From Alphaproteobacteria bacterium (GTDB taxonomy: Bacteria; Pseudomonadota; Alphaproteobacteria; Micavibrionales; Micavibrionaceae), in the NCBI GenBank assembly GCA_021775955.1, contig JAJFGU010000020.1, positions 248,001 to 312,000 on the forward strand: a stretch of DNA of 64,000 nucleotides, given 5' to 3'. The translations under genes were made by a program, and so were the position numbers. Positions 53,745 to 61,393 of the stretch are shown here, in pieces (positions within the stretch are counted from its first letter, which is position 1; each line of letters starts with the position of its first letter). The notes under the pieces were generated by a model that was given only the letters and a program-made list of their open reading frames with translations, was not told the origin of the DNA and did not search any database.

Positions 53745-54310
53745 CTCCTCACATCTACAAGCGTAAAATCTTCAATTCTGTTCGGCGTGTCCTGCTGCGC
53801 ATCAATTTGCCGTGCGCGTTTAAATTCATTTTCTGCCAGACGAAAGGCGGCTTCGGCGCGGCTTGTGCTCTCGGTCACCGGGATCACAAATTCTGCTGAC
53901 AACCGTGCTATTAACGCCTGATCAAAATAAGGAGGGAACTCCTCTTCCTCGGGCCGGAATATATATGTCAGCACCACAGAGTCGGAATTGGTATGCAACG
54001 CACCGCGCGCGATGCGGTAATTCAACCCGCGCCCACGCGTTCCACTACCGGCGGACATCGCCCGCAAATAATCATTGGGAAGCTGGTAAGCTTTATCGTA
54101 ATCGGCAATCGGCGGCGTGCCGAGCTCGGTTAGCTCCAGCTGCCCGGTCGCAAAGCTCCAGGCATAAGCCGAAAGCAGCGCATCACGCACCGGACCAAAC
54201 AACGCGCCAGCAACTTCGGATGTGGCGGTACCGTCATCAAAAGACGTAATTGGCGCGGCGCCAATACGTATAAGCGCCCGACTTGCGAGCGCGACATCAT
54301 TAAGTGCCAT
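53741..54310 (-). CDS. Tail tubular protein A / adaptor (T7 gp11-like)
   Basis: 189 residues. The N-terminus MALNDVALASRALIRIGA and the following DGTATSEVAGALFGPVRDALL and AWSFAT are the well-known start of the gp11-like head-tail adaptor family. It forms the ring between portal and nozzle. The stop is shared in overlap with the plus-strand moron. Normal size. Confidence 0.85.
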   Translation of the reverse strand: MALNDVALASRALIRIGAAPITSFDDGTATSEVAGALFGPVRDALLSAYAWSFATGQLELTELGTPPIADYDKAYQLPNDYLRAMSAGSGTRGRGLNYRIARGALHTNSDSVVLTYIFRPEEEEFPPYFDQALIARLSAEFVIPVTESTSRAEAAFRLAENEFKRARQIDAQQDTPNRIEDFTLVDVRS

Positions 54311-54312
54311 AA

Positions 54313-54510
54313 AAATTCTCCATTATAAAAGGGGGTGGTGCGGCCCCCTCTTAAGGGGGAAAAGAAGAGACCGCACCGCGAAGAAATCCAGAGGATCACT
54401 TCGCTATCGATACGCGGGCGAGATTTCTCGAGCCCATCGCAACGTCTACACACAAGAGAAGCAACGCGTAGCGAAGCAAACCGTAGGTTTGTTCGCAAAA
54501 AAAAGCGTTG
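54313..54510. repeat. Non-coding palindrome-rich gap between tail tubular A and the next gene
   Basis: The 227-base gap (54311-54537) holds CCCCCTCTTAAGGGGG (54344-54359), GGGCGAGATTTCTCGAGCCC (about 54418) and CGTAGCGAAGCAAACC with GTTTGTTCGC (about 54468-54498). These resemble pieces of the other palindromic repeats (CGAAGCAA, GTTTGTTCG). No gene is seen. Confidence 0.45.
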
Positions 54511-54537
54511 TTCATCTCTATACGGAAGTAGACAGGT

Positions 54538-54783
54538 TTACGAATAAACCGCTACGGTGACGCTGCTACCGTCATTGCCGGTTACGATATAAAACTTCGT
54601 AGCCGGGGTGCCGTCCGTATCGATGTTAACAATAAACAGATCGTTCAGACGCAGCATATCGACGGCGCTATCAAAATAGCCTGCCGTTTCGATGCCTGCT
54701 GTGTCATCTGTCGTGGTGTAGTGCCACAAGGTAAAGTTGTTGGCATAGGCCAACACACTGAGGTCGGATGCTTTATAAGCCAT
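54538..54783 (-). CDS. Small phage structural protein (capsid-adjacent)
   Basis: 81 residues. It begins MAYKASDLSVLAYANNFTLW, with a beta-rich body ending VTVAVYS. Proteins of this size and start lie directly downstream of the major capsid gene in many alphaproteobacterial podoprophages. They are probably minor head or decoration proteins, but the role is not proven. A GGAG site precedes the start. Confidence 0.7.
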   Translation of the reverse strand: MAYKASDLSVLAYANNFTLWHYTTTDDTAGIETAGYFDSAVDMLRLNDLFIVNIDTDGTPATKFYIVTGNDGSSVTVAVYS

Positions 54784-54805
54784 AGTTCAAGTCTCCTTTT
54801 TAAAA

Positions 54806-54937
54806 CCCCGTCATCCCCGCGACTGAGCGAAGCGAAGTTTAAACAGCGGGGATCCAGAAAAGAGCCAAGCAAAGCTTGGCACATATGGGTCCCGTTTGTT
54901 TAAGTCTGCTTCGCAGACCAACGGGATGACGGTGGGG
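54806..54937. repeat. Large GTCATCCC palindromic repeat next to the capsid gene
   Basis: Outer arms CCCCGTCATCCC (54806-54817) and GGGATGACGGTGGGG (54923-54937) pair across the unit. Inner hairpins are GCCAAGC/GCTTGGC (about 54862-54880) and GTCTGCTTCGCAGAC (about 54904-54918). It starts about 20 bases beyond the start of the 54538 gene and ends 13 bases from the capsid stop. Same family as 44239 and 6845. Confidence 0.7.
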
Positions 54938-54950
54938 TTATGTGTTGGCA

Positions 54951-55784
54951 TTAATCTGGCGTTTCATCAGATTCAATGGTGATGATACCGGTCTCATCAA
55001 TCAGTCCGGCGCCCTGGCTCATCATGTTGTTCACAAAATGTGCCGCACGATCGCCATGCCACGTGATGTCAGTTTCGACATCAGAAGCGACAGCATGACC
55101 AACAGCGTTTTTGTGGAACCAAAAACAGGAACGGATATCATTGCCATCAATCGGCAGACCGGAATGCGGGATCCAGATCGTACCCAGCCAGAACTTGGCT
55201 TGCGTAATCGAGGCGAATGGCAGTTCTTCATGGCCGATATAATCGGAATGAACAAACTCATCTAGAGCCAAAAGCTCACTCCATTGTTTCCAGCCGACGA
55301 TGCAGTAACGCTGGCCGTCATCGGGCACATCGTTATCACCGAAGGTTTCAAACGCCTGAAGAACCTTGTCTTTGGTCAAGCCAACATTGCCATCGGCAAT
55401 CGTATTGGCCGAAGCACTGGCAAGCTCATTGATAATAAGCTCGTCGGTTTTACGTCCCAGTGCACCCGCACCGGCAGTCGCAATAACCTGACGTTCATCA
55501 ACATTTATTTTGAGCTCATCAAGATGGTCAACCCAGTCACCCGCATAATAATCCTGCAAAGTGACCTCGACATTGGAATGGGCCAAATTCATGACCGGCA
55601 CCATGCCGTGGGTTGATTTGGTTGAAGCCGTACCTTTGCCGACTTTTTGAAACACGGCCGTAGAGCCGTTAACGTTGCTGATTGTGCGAACAGTGTTCCG
55701 CAATTTGGAACCCTGACGCTGATAGGCCTGATGCACTTCTTGTTCGAACTGCTTAATGAAGGCCTGGTCGATTGTTGTAGACAT
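54951..55784 (-). CDS. Major capsid protein (podovirus)
   Basis: 277 residues from the ATG at 55784, with AAAGAGG upstream. It begins MSTTIDQAFIKQFEQEVHQAY, followed by the E-loop-like region and LAHSNVEVTLQDYYAGDWVD. ITWHGDRAAHFVNNMMSQGA near the end is a well-known capsid block of this family. It has an HK97-like fold by family. It is preceded by a leader of about 160 bases with a strong hairpin. The position after the scaffold gene is as in T7. Confidence 0.88.
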   Translation of the reverse strand: MSTTIDQAFIKQFEQEVHQAYQRQGSKLRNTVRTISNVNGSTAVFQKVGKGTASTKSTHGMVPVMNLAHSNVEVTLQDYYAGDWVDHLDELKINVDERQVIATAGAGALGRKTDELIINELASASANTIADGNVGLTKDKVLQAFETFGDNDVPDDGQRYCIVGWKQWSELLALDEFVHSDYIGHEELPFASITQAKFWLGTIWIPHSGLPIDGNDIRSCFWFHKNAVGHAVASDVETDITWHGDRAAHFVNNMMSQGAGLIDETGIITIESDETPD

Positions 55785-55942
55785 AATCAAACCTCTTTCA
55801 TGTTTATATGTGGTTGAAGATGTCCGGCCTCGGTTGTCGCTTAATATTTTGTAATATCTGGGGCCTGAGAATCCGGAAAGGAACACGGGTGGCAGGCGGG
55901 GTGAACCCGTTCTCTGCTTCGTGCTTATTTAGTCTTTCGAGA

Positions 55943-56000
55943 GAAAGAAAAACGCCCGGCTGCATATCCACCACTTAAGGGCAGGCGCAGTTCGGGCGTT
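55943..56000 (-). terminator. Terminator-like hairpin in the capsid leader
   Basis: On the minus strand AACGCCCG and CGGGCGTT (plus 55993-56000 and 55951-55958) form a stem with a 34-base loop, followed by TTTTTCTTT. It lies 160 bases before the capsid ATG. The rest of the 385-base gap (55785-56169) holds a second small hairpin (ACGGGT/ACCCGT) and no gene. It may end upstream transcripts or mark an RNA-processing site. Confidence 0.65.
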
Positions 56001-56169
56001 GATACTGAACAATGTAGGATATATTTCCTATGATGTCAAGAGAAAAATCAAAAAATTTGTATTTTTATACCACCAATGGCATAGTGAGAGTAGGCTCATA
56101 ATATAAGCATGATAAGGGTAAAAGGCTAAACTTAAGGCCTCCAGATGCTATAACGAGAGGAAAAGAACC

Positions 56170-56556
56170 ATGCTGGGGATGTTTTTTTCATCACTAAAAA
56201 AGAAACCGGACAACGATCAGTTTACCACCCGCCGCCGTCATGCACGGCGCGATTGTGATCGCTGCGTCAGTGTGATTGCTGGCAAAACCTACCCGGTTGA
56301 AAACTGGTCGATGGGTGGCCTGCAAATTACAGGCGACGACCGCATGTTCACCCCCGGCCAAAAACTCGATATCACCATGAAATTTAAACTGCGCAATAAC
56401 ATTATCGACATATCGCATAAAATGGATGTCGTGCGCAAAACCAAAGGCAAAATTTCTTTTGAATTTACGCCACTCAGCCAAAAAATTAGCAACAACCTGC
56501 AACAAGTGGTCGATGATTACGTCGCCGGAAAGTTTGCTGAATCACATATGGTTTAG
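56170..56556 (+). CDS. PilZ domain protein (c-di-GMP binding)
   Basis: 128 residues, plus strand. The PilZ motif is RRRHARRD (R-x-x-x-R) followed at the usual distance by ENWSMGG (the D/N-x-S-x-x-G part), so c-di-GMP binding is likely. No other output domain is present. AGAGGAAAAG precedes the ATG. A weak promoter (TTGTAT, 17 bases, CATAGT) lies about 110 bases upstream. It is inserted between the capsid leader and small phage genes, so it is host-like cargo or a leftover host gene. Confidence 0.8.
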   Translation: MLGMFFSSLKKKPDNDQFTTRRRHARRDCDRCVSVIAGKTYPVENWSMGGLQITGDDRMFTPGQKLDITMKFKLRNNIIDISHKMDVVRKTKGKISFEFTPLSQKISNNLQQVVDDYVAGKFAESHMV

Positions 56557-56567
56557 GCGACTTTAAA

Positions 56568-56756
56568 TTATTTAGCTTTATCGGTTTTATTTTTTCTTTT
56601 GCTGGAAGTGCTATGTCCTGCATAAAATCCTAAAAACAAACCAGACATAACGCCATAAAGGACACCCAAAACAGGGCCATATTTACTTGTTCCGTAGAGC
56701 CACATAGCAACACCTACAGGAATACCTAACCCCCAAAATATTTTCCAGTTTATCAT
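56568..56756 (-). CDS. Small two-helix membrane protein
   Basis: 62 residues. Two hydrophobic segments (IFWGLGIPVGVAMWLYG; LGVLYGVMSGLFLGFYAG) and a basic tail (SSKRKNKTDKAK). Unknown function. It is convergent with the PilZ gene, whose stop lies 11 bases away. A possible -10 (TATACA) lies about 40 bases upstream. AT-rich, and probably accessory. Confidence 0.5.
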   Translation of the reverse strand: MINWKIFWGLGIPVGVAMWLYGTSKYGPVLGVLYGVMSGLFLGFYAGHSTSSKRKNKTDKAK

Positions 56757-56812
56757 TCCAGCTTATCTTATCCTTTATAAATGCCATATGTATAGATTTT
56801 ATTGCCTTAGTT

Positions 56813-57208
56813 TTAAGACTTACATGCCGCTAGAGCAGCCCCTGCTTCATCCATTCTTGATTTAGCGGCTGCAACTTCAGATTCAATGTCTGGTATTTTT
56901 GATTCCAGTTCTACAATTTTCTGTTTTAGCTGTTCTTTCTCTCTTTCAAGTGTAATTAGCGTTTTTTCATCAAAGACAGCATCCAAAATTTCCTCTCCTA
57001 TAACACCTGTTGAGCTTCCAATACCTAATCCTTCACCACCTCCAATCATGGCGCCTCCTATTATTCCAGGAATACCACCAGGTATGCCAGCTATAGCACC
57101 TCCAACACCACCAATGACACCTCCACCTATATGCATATTTCTTCCGGTTTTTCTTTCCTCTGCAATTTTTTCTTCCAATTCAGAAAGCTCTTCTTTCATA
57201 CTTTGCAA
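56813..57208 (-). pseudogene. C-terminal part of a gene split by an in-frame TAG stop
   Basis: 131 residues from TTG 57208, or fewer if begun at the ATG at 57199. The frame is the same as the peptidoglycan-binding gene upstream, with only one TAG (57223-57221) and four sense codons between. Coiled-coil character runs straight across the stop (AEQRFE, stop, VREELQSMKEELSELEEKIA). The fragment then has a glycine-zipper stretch (IGGGVIGGVGGAIAG) and a second coiled coil. A CAG or GAG to TAG change would explain it. Stop readthrough or reinitiation is also possible. Confidence 0.6.
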
Positions 57209-57220
57209 CTCTTCGCGTAC

Positions 57221-57883
57221 CTACTCAAAACGTTGCTCCGCAATAACAAAAGCGCCGCTTGCATTTGCAAATTCTACTGCTTCTTCCTCACACTTATTTT
57301 CATCATTTTGCAGCGGCGGTTCCGGTTTTTCCGGCGGTTGATTGGGATCATCCTGCGGAGGGTTTTCCGCGGGCGGCAGATCAGATGGCGGCTCCTGCGC
57401 CGGTGGTTTTAGCTCATCTGCCGGCGGCGGCGCTTCATTACCATCCTTTTCAGCGAGCTGTGCCTGTTGAAAATCTCCAACACCAGGCAAAGGAAGGCGT
57501 ATATCATCATCTCTACGCTTATCAGCCGTTTCTACCAACGCACCCACGGTTTCACCACGCGGAAAAATCAGGCCATCCTGTTTTAAATCGCGTTCACTCT
57601 GAAAATCACGAATAGCGTTATCCAGCCCGACACTGAACAAGCCAGTTGGCCCTTCGGTCTGCTCTAAATCAAGCAGATCATTACGCTCCATCAACGTTTG
57701 TACGCGCGCAACATCGTCACGGCTATTGGTCTGGTTACGTCCCACCCCGTCCGATAAATTACCAAGCGCATTTGTGCTAACGTTTTCCCTGCGCTCACGG
57801 ATGCGCTGAAAATCCTTATCCTCTTCTTCTGGTATACTGCCAAATCCGTCGCGCTGGATGCCCGATAATGATCGTCCAAACAT
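57221..57883 (-). CDS. Peptidoglycan-binding-like phage protein, N-terminal part of a split gene
   Basis: 220 residues from the ATG at 57883, with CAGGAGT upstream. A disordered charged N-terminus precedes a PGBD-like region (DNAIRDFQSERDLKQDGLIF, then RGETVG), which resembles the gene at 42826. A long Pro-rich linker (PPAENPPQDDPNQPPEKP) and the start of a coiled coil follow. The frame is then cut by TAG. Conserved FPRGETVG suggests wall binding by the particle. The downstream gene fragment completes it. Confidence 0.65.
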   Translation of the reverse strand: MFGRSLSGIQRDGFGSIPEEEDKDFQRIRERRENVSTNALGNLSDGVGRNQTNSRDDVARVQTLMERNDLLDLEQTEGPTGLFSVGLDNAIRDFQSERDLKQDGLIFPRGETVGALVETADKRRDDDIRLPLPGVGDFQQAQLAEKDGNEAPPPADELKPPAQEPPSDLPPAENPPQDDPNQPPEKPEPPLQNDENKCEEEAVEFANASGAFVIAEQRFE

Positions 57884-57915
57884 TTTATTACTCCTGATAT
57901 TTAGTTCTTCATTGC

Positions 57916-58041
57916 CTAGAGCAAACGCCATTTAGCCGTGGCAAGGCATCCGAGGCGAGCCGCGCGGAATGTACACTTTCGTACATGAGCACGGCAAGCC
58001 GACGGATAACGATGTCCACGGTTGAATGGTGGACGCTCTAG
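57916..58041. repeat. 126-bp palindromic dispersed element, copy 2
   Basis: Runs from CTAGAGC to GCTCTAG, perfect 7-bp inverted ends, with the arms pairing along nearly the full length around GTAC-ACTTTC-GTAC. It is about 80 percent or more alike to the 14695 copy by eye. Its CTAG supplies the TAG stop of the scaffold gene, exactly as the first copy does for the I78-like gene. It lies between the scaffold gene and the split gene. Confidence 0.75.
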
Positions 58042-58694
58042 TTATTACCGAACATGCGTTGGAACCCGTCCGTCACTTTCGCAACAAAAGCAGGATCACG
58101 GTCGCGCCAGTAACGCGGGTCACGCATCATCGAAGTCAGCTCTTTCTCATCAAGACCGGCGGGAGCGCCCTCGCCGCCGCGCTGCAATGTTGGCTCGTCT
58201 GATTTCATCATCCGCTCGAGCGCCAGAACGCCTTCAAATGAACTCGACATATTTTCCAGCACGCCAGGCGGCAGGTTTTTCTGACCAAAGGCCTGCAATT
58301 GCCGTGACATTTCCTTCCAGCGCTCCGGCCCGCCATAATGCGCAACCAACTTTTCCACTTCACGGTCAGCATCAAATTCTGCTGCCATCTCCGTAATCAT
58401 CGGCACCATGCGCTCGGCCGCCAGGTCGTAAACCTCCTGCGCCTGCTCATGGCTAAAGCCTTTTTCGTGTAGGCGGCGGTTGATTTCTGCATCTGGCTGG
58501 AACAATCCATGCGAGCAATCAATGCAAAACTCTTCCGGGCTTTTCGGCGCTGATGGGTTTTGTGACATTTTTTTCTCTAGCGCGTTATAGGAATCGATCA
58601 TCGCCTGCAGGCGCACATCTTTTGTTTCCGGGTCACGAAATTTATCCGGAATTGTTGTTTCATCAAGGTCTTCGGTTAATAGATTAACAGTCAT
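58038..58694 (-). CDS. Capsid scaffolding protein (T7 gp9-like)
   Basis: 218 residues, acidic and helical. It begins MTVNLLTEDLDETTIPDKF; YNALEKKMSQNPSAPKSPEEF follows. A helical C-terminal part ends in DPRYWRDRDPAFVAKVTDGF, a common end of podovirus scaffold proteins. It lies between the portal and the capsid, as in T7. Its stop codon comes from the 126-bp repeat. It drives prohead assembly and is lost on maturation. Confidence 0.75.
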   Translation of the reverse strand: MTVNLLTEDLDETTIPDKFRDPETKDVRLQAMIDSYNALEKKMSQNPSAPKSPEEFCIDCSHGLFQPDAEINRRLHEKGFSHEQAQEVYDLAAERMVPMITEMAAEFDADREVEKLVAHYGGPERWKEMSRQLQAFGQKNLPPGVLENMSSSFEGVLALERMMKSDEPTLQRGGEGAPAGLDEKELTSMMRDPRYWRDRDPAFVAKVTDGFQRMFGNN

Positions 58695-58727
58695 TGTACT
58701 CTTCTCCTTTGGTTAAATAATTTTTAA

Positions 58728-58934
58728 TTAGGCCGGGTTACGGCCACGGTCAATCAACCGCAAAATAGTCGCCACAAGCGAGCGCTGCCCTTCGGTGTAG
58801 CGTAATTGCTCATCTGTCGTTGTTGGCCCAAGCGCACGCTGGAATGTCATCACCTGCAGATGTGACAGAACTTTCTGACCATCATCTGTGGCAAAAAGCC
58901 GGGCAAAAGATTTTTCAATATCGCGTTGTTCCAT
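58728..58934 (-). CDS. Small conserved phage protein downstream of portal
   Basis: 68 residues from the ATG at 58934 (GGAG nine bases upstream); longer starts overlap the portal gene. It reads MEQRDIEKSFARLFATDDG, then VMTFQRALGP and YTEGQRSLVATILRLID. This short family (similar to Bordetella phage Bbp19) accompanies portal genes in podoprophages. Function unknown. Confidence 0.7.
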   Translation of the reverse strand: MEQRDIEKSFARLFATDDGQKVLSHLQVMTFQRALGPTTTDEQLRYTEGQRSLVATILRLIDRGRNPA

Positions 58935-58971
58935 TTTATTTGGCTCCTGTGGTGAATAGATTAATCCAAGA

Positions 58972-60657
58972 TCAGCGTTCGTTGCCAGTGACGGCATCGG
59001 TTTCTTCCGGCGGAATATCTGCAATATCGGCCGGGATAGAAATTGAAATATCCGCCGGAATATTTTGTGTAATGTCTTGTGATATATCCGGCGATATATT
59101 TTCTTCGTTAATGTTTTGATCATTATTGATCTCCTCTTCTTTTAGTGCGTTTTGTATGGTTTCAATCGGCGGGATCGGCAGCTCATTGCGGATCAGATCA
59201 CTGGGAACACCCAGAGCATCACCCAGGAACCGCGCCGCTTGCGGTAAGTTAATCGCGATCGAGGCTTCCGGCCCCATCGCCAGAACCGTATTGATCCAGC
59301 TGAGTGTGTTTTGAACATTGCGCTGGCCTTGCGCACGCGCCAGTGGTGAGCGGTAATCCACCGACACAAGACGTCCGTCGAGCGAAATATCCGGCACCTC
59401 ACCACGCCTCCGCAAAATCGAAAACGCCCGCGTAATCAGCGGCGTTAGCAATTCCGATTGCAATCGCCCATAAGTTGCACCAAGCAGCAACGACATCTCC
59501 GCCGTGCGCTCCAGAACTTCCGTCGCTGTCATGCGCGGTCCATTCACCGGTGCCAGACGATCGGTCAAAAGTGCATGACGAATACGCGCCTGCAAACTAT
59601 CCAAAATCAGCTGCGACACATCAAAACGCCCCGGCATATCCAGCGGCTGCAGCCCTTTCGAACCAACAGCCTTAGGAATAATACTCCCCGGTGTTAGCTC
59701 AATATTGGCAGGGTTCAAAATACCGTCATCATCCGCCTGCCAGATTCCCGTCACAGCAATCGAAGCATTCTTGAGGATCAACTCAACAACCTTGTTGGCC
59801 GTCTTAATATCCGGCAGCGCCTTCATAATCGGCGAACGCCCATAAATCTCACCGGGCGATTTCAGCCAACGGAAATTAATCACTGGCGATTGTTCAAACC
59901 GACCAACATGCAACGGTATTGGCCCACCACTAACCTCAATCAAGCAAGCTGTGAAATCATAGACCAGACCATCGGGCAAAACTGCCTCCAGTATTTTAAA
60001 CCGAGCCTGCGGATCGCGCGACGCTACCTTTATAACTTCCGATGGAATATCGGCAAACGGATAACGCGCCTTCAATTGTTCAATCGTCAACGAAAGCAAT
60101 CTGTAAGAACCGTCCAGAAATCCGTTCTCACCCTCCTCCAGCACCACCTGCGTCAGTGGCACCGAAGAAAAACGAAATGCTGACGTGCTACCGGGTATTG
60201 ATTCCTCAAAATATAAACTCGCCGTTCCGCCAACCACTAAATCGAGATAACACTGATGAATCTCAACAGAGAAATTCGAGCGATCGAAATGATCCTGTAT
60301 CGTCTTGGCGGCTTTCTCAAGAACGGGGGCAAGCGACTCTGCTTCCTGCGGTGATAAATCAGGCCCAGGCTTCAGGCCAAACCACTGGCTCCAACTCGGC
60401 GTTAAATTACCAAGCAAACTGGCGGCCAGTTGATCCGCCGCATCCATCGCCGTCGCATCATAAATATTTTCCGTGCGACCTGCACCGGGGCGTTGATCTC
60501 CCATAAACCCGCCACGCTGCGGCAGTGCAAAATCGTAACAATCTTCCCAAAGTTTTTCCCAATTACTACGACGCCGTTGCGCCGCTTCAAAACGCGAGAA
60601 TAACTCTTCCAGATTTTTTTCAGCTTCGCCTTCTTCATTCAATGTAACAATCGACAT
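58972..60657 (-). CDS. Portal protein (T7 head-tail connector-like)
   Basis: 561 residues. It begins with an acidic/helical region, then RSNWEKLWEDCYDFALPQRG, a hallmark of the T7-type portal, followed by NIYDATAMDAADQLAASLLG and a beta-rich body. The C-terminus is an unusual Ile/Asn/Asp-rich tail with repeated DISQDITQNIPADISISI-type words, which looks like low-complexity growth. It forms the DNA entry ring. Three small genes follow in the reading direction upstream. Confidence 0.9.
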   Translation of the reverse strand: MSIVTLNEEGEAEKNLEELFSRFEAAQRRRSNWEKLWEDCYDFALPQRGGFMGDQRPGAGRTENIYDATAMDAADQLAASLLGNLTPSWSQWFGLKPGPDLSPQEAESLAPVLEKAAKTIQDHFDRSNFSVEIHQCYLDLVVGGTASLYFEESIPGSTSAFRFSSVPLTQVVLEEGENGFLDGSYRLLSLTIEQLKARYPFADIPSEVIKVASRDPQARFKILEAVLPDGLVYDFTACLIEVSGGPIPLHVGRFEQSPVINFRWLKSPGEIYGRSPIMKALPDIKTANKVVELILKNASIAVTGIWQADDDGILNPANIELTPGSIIPKAVGSKGLQPLDMPGRFDVSQLILDSLQARIRHALLTDRLAPVNGPRMTATEVLERTAEMSLLLGATYGRLQSELLTPLITRAFSILRRRGEVPDISLDGRLVSVDYRSPLARAQGQRNVQNTLSWINTVLAMGPEASIAINLPQAARFLGDALGVPSDLIRNELPIPPIETIQNALKEEEINNDQNINEENISPDISQDITQNIPADISISIPADIADIPPEETDAVTGNER

Positions 60658-60660
60658 ACT

Positions 60661-60966
60661 CTACTCTCCCAATAATGTTTTTCTCTGCCCACCAGCAGTA
60701 GCCGCACTGAGCAAACCACGAAAACTAGTTTGTATCGTTCCAAAACGGCCACGCCCTCTTTGCAACAAACTGCCTGTCCGTTGCTCGGACGCCGTGGGAT
60801 CACCTGAACTCGTTACGCCGCCACCGGTGCCGCCAGTAGACGTATTCGTACCGCCACCGCTCCCCGATCCTGACGTTGTTTGCGTTGTGGTCACAGCCGG
60901 GCCAGGCACAAAAACCACCTGCGGCTGCGCTGCCGGCACAACCGGCCGGGATGCTAAACTACCCAT
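60661..60966 (-). CDS. Small Gly/Thr/Ser-rich phage protein
   Basis: 101 residues from the ATG at 60966 (AAGGAG upstream). A Gly/Ser/Thr-rich linker (TSGSGSGGGTNTST) precedes a basic C-terminus (LLQRGRGRFGTIQTSFRG). It ends GQRKTLLGE, a pattern also seen in other alphaproteobacterial prophages. Its start overlaps the previous gene by eight bases. Probably a minor structural or assembly protein; function unknown. Confidence 0.6.
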   Translation of the reverse strand: MGSLASRPVVPAAQPQVVFVPGPAVTTTQTTSGSGSGGGTNTSTGGTGGGVTSSGDPTASEQRTGSLLQRGRGRFGTIQTSFRGLLSAATAGGQRKTLLGE

Positions 60967-61393
60967 ATGAATAATCTCCTTTGTGTGAATGTTTCGCGTA
61001 TGAATTCTTCCCTCGCAAAAATCGGTAAAGCTGCCAGGGCGTAAAAATAAATCTCTTGTGAAGACCGAGCACACGCTTCACGGCTTCAACACAGGTAAAA
61101 AACATGAAGGGCGCCGCTTTTTGATGGCGCTCTACATATGTCTCAACCACTTTATGTCCCCGGTTTTCAAGCCAGTACGGCAAATCAAATTCCGGTGGCA
61201 CATGATGATGCACGGAAATCTCCGTATGATTGGACAGCGGGTCCAGACTGATCCAGCGTTGCCCGTCATTCAGCAAGACAAAACAATGCCTAAAACCAGG
61301 TTTAAAAACTTTCAGCCAGGACAAATCTGTCTGACCGCTAAAAACGACCCAGGCCGTCTGGCAATTTTCATTCTGTCTTCCAAATGCACTCAT
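60959..61393 (-). CDS. Conserved phage protein with permuted NlpC/P60 (YiiX-like) features
   Basis: 144 residues. WVVFSG, then GFRHCFVLLNDGQRWISLDPL, then FFTCVEAVKRVLGLHKRFIFTPWQLYRFL (given in parts: FTCVEAVKRV, FTPWQLYRFL). A His followed by an acidic residue and then a Cys-x-E before TP-x-x-L is the order seen in permuted papain-like YiiX proteins. Catalysis is not proven. Start overlaps the upstream gene (ATGA). It may be a peptidase or amidase of the particle. Confidence 0.55.
   Translation of the reverse strand: MSAFGRQNENCQTAWVVFSGQTDLSWLKVFKPGFRHCFVLLNDGQRWISLDPLSNHTEISVHHHVPPEFDLPYWLENRGHKVVETYVERHQKAAPFMFFTCVEAVKRVLGLHKRFIFTPWQLYRFLRGKNSYAKHSHKGDYSYG

Noticed and set aside
59126-60506. 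Several plus-strand frames inside the portal gene
   Set aside because: Antisense shadows with no start signals.
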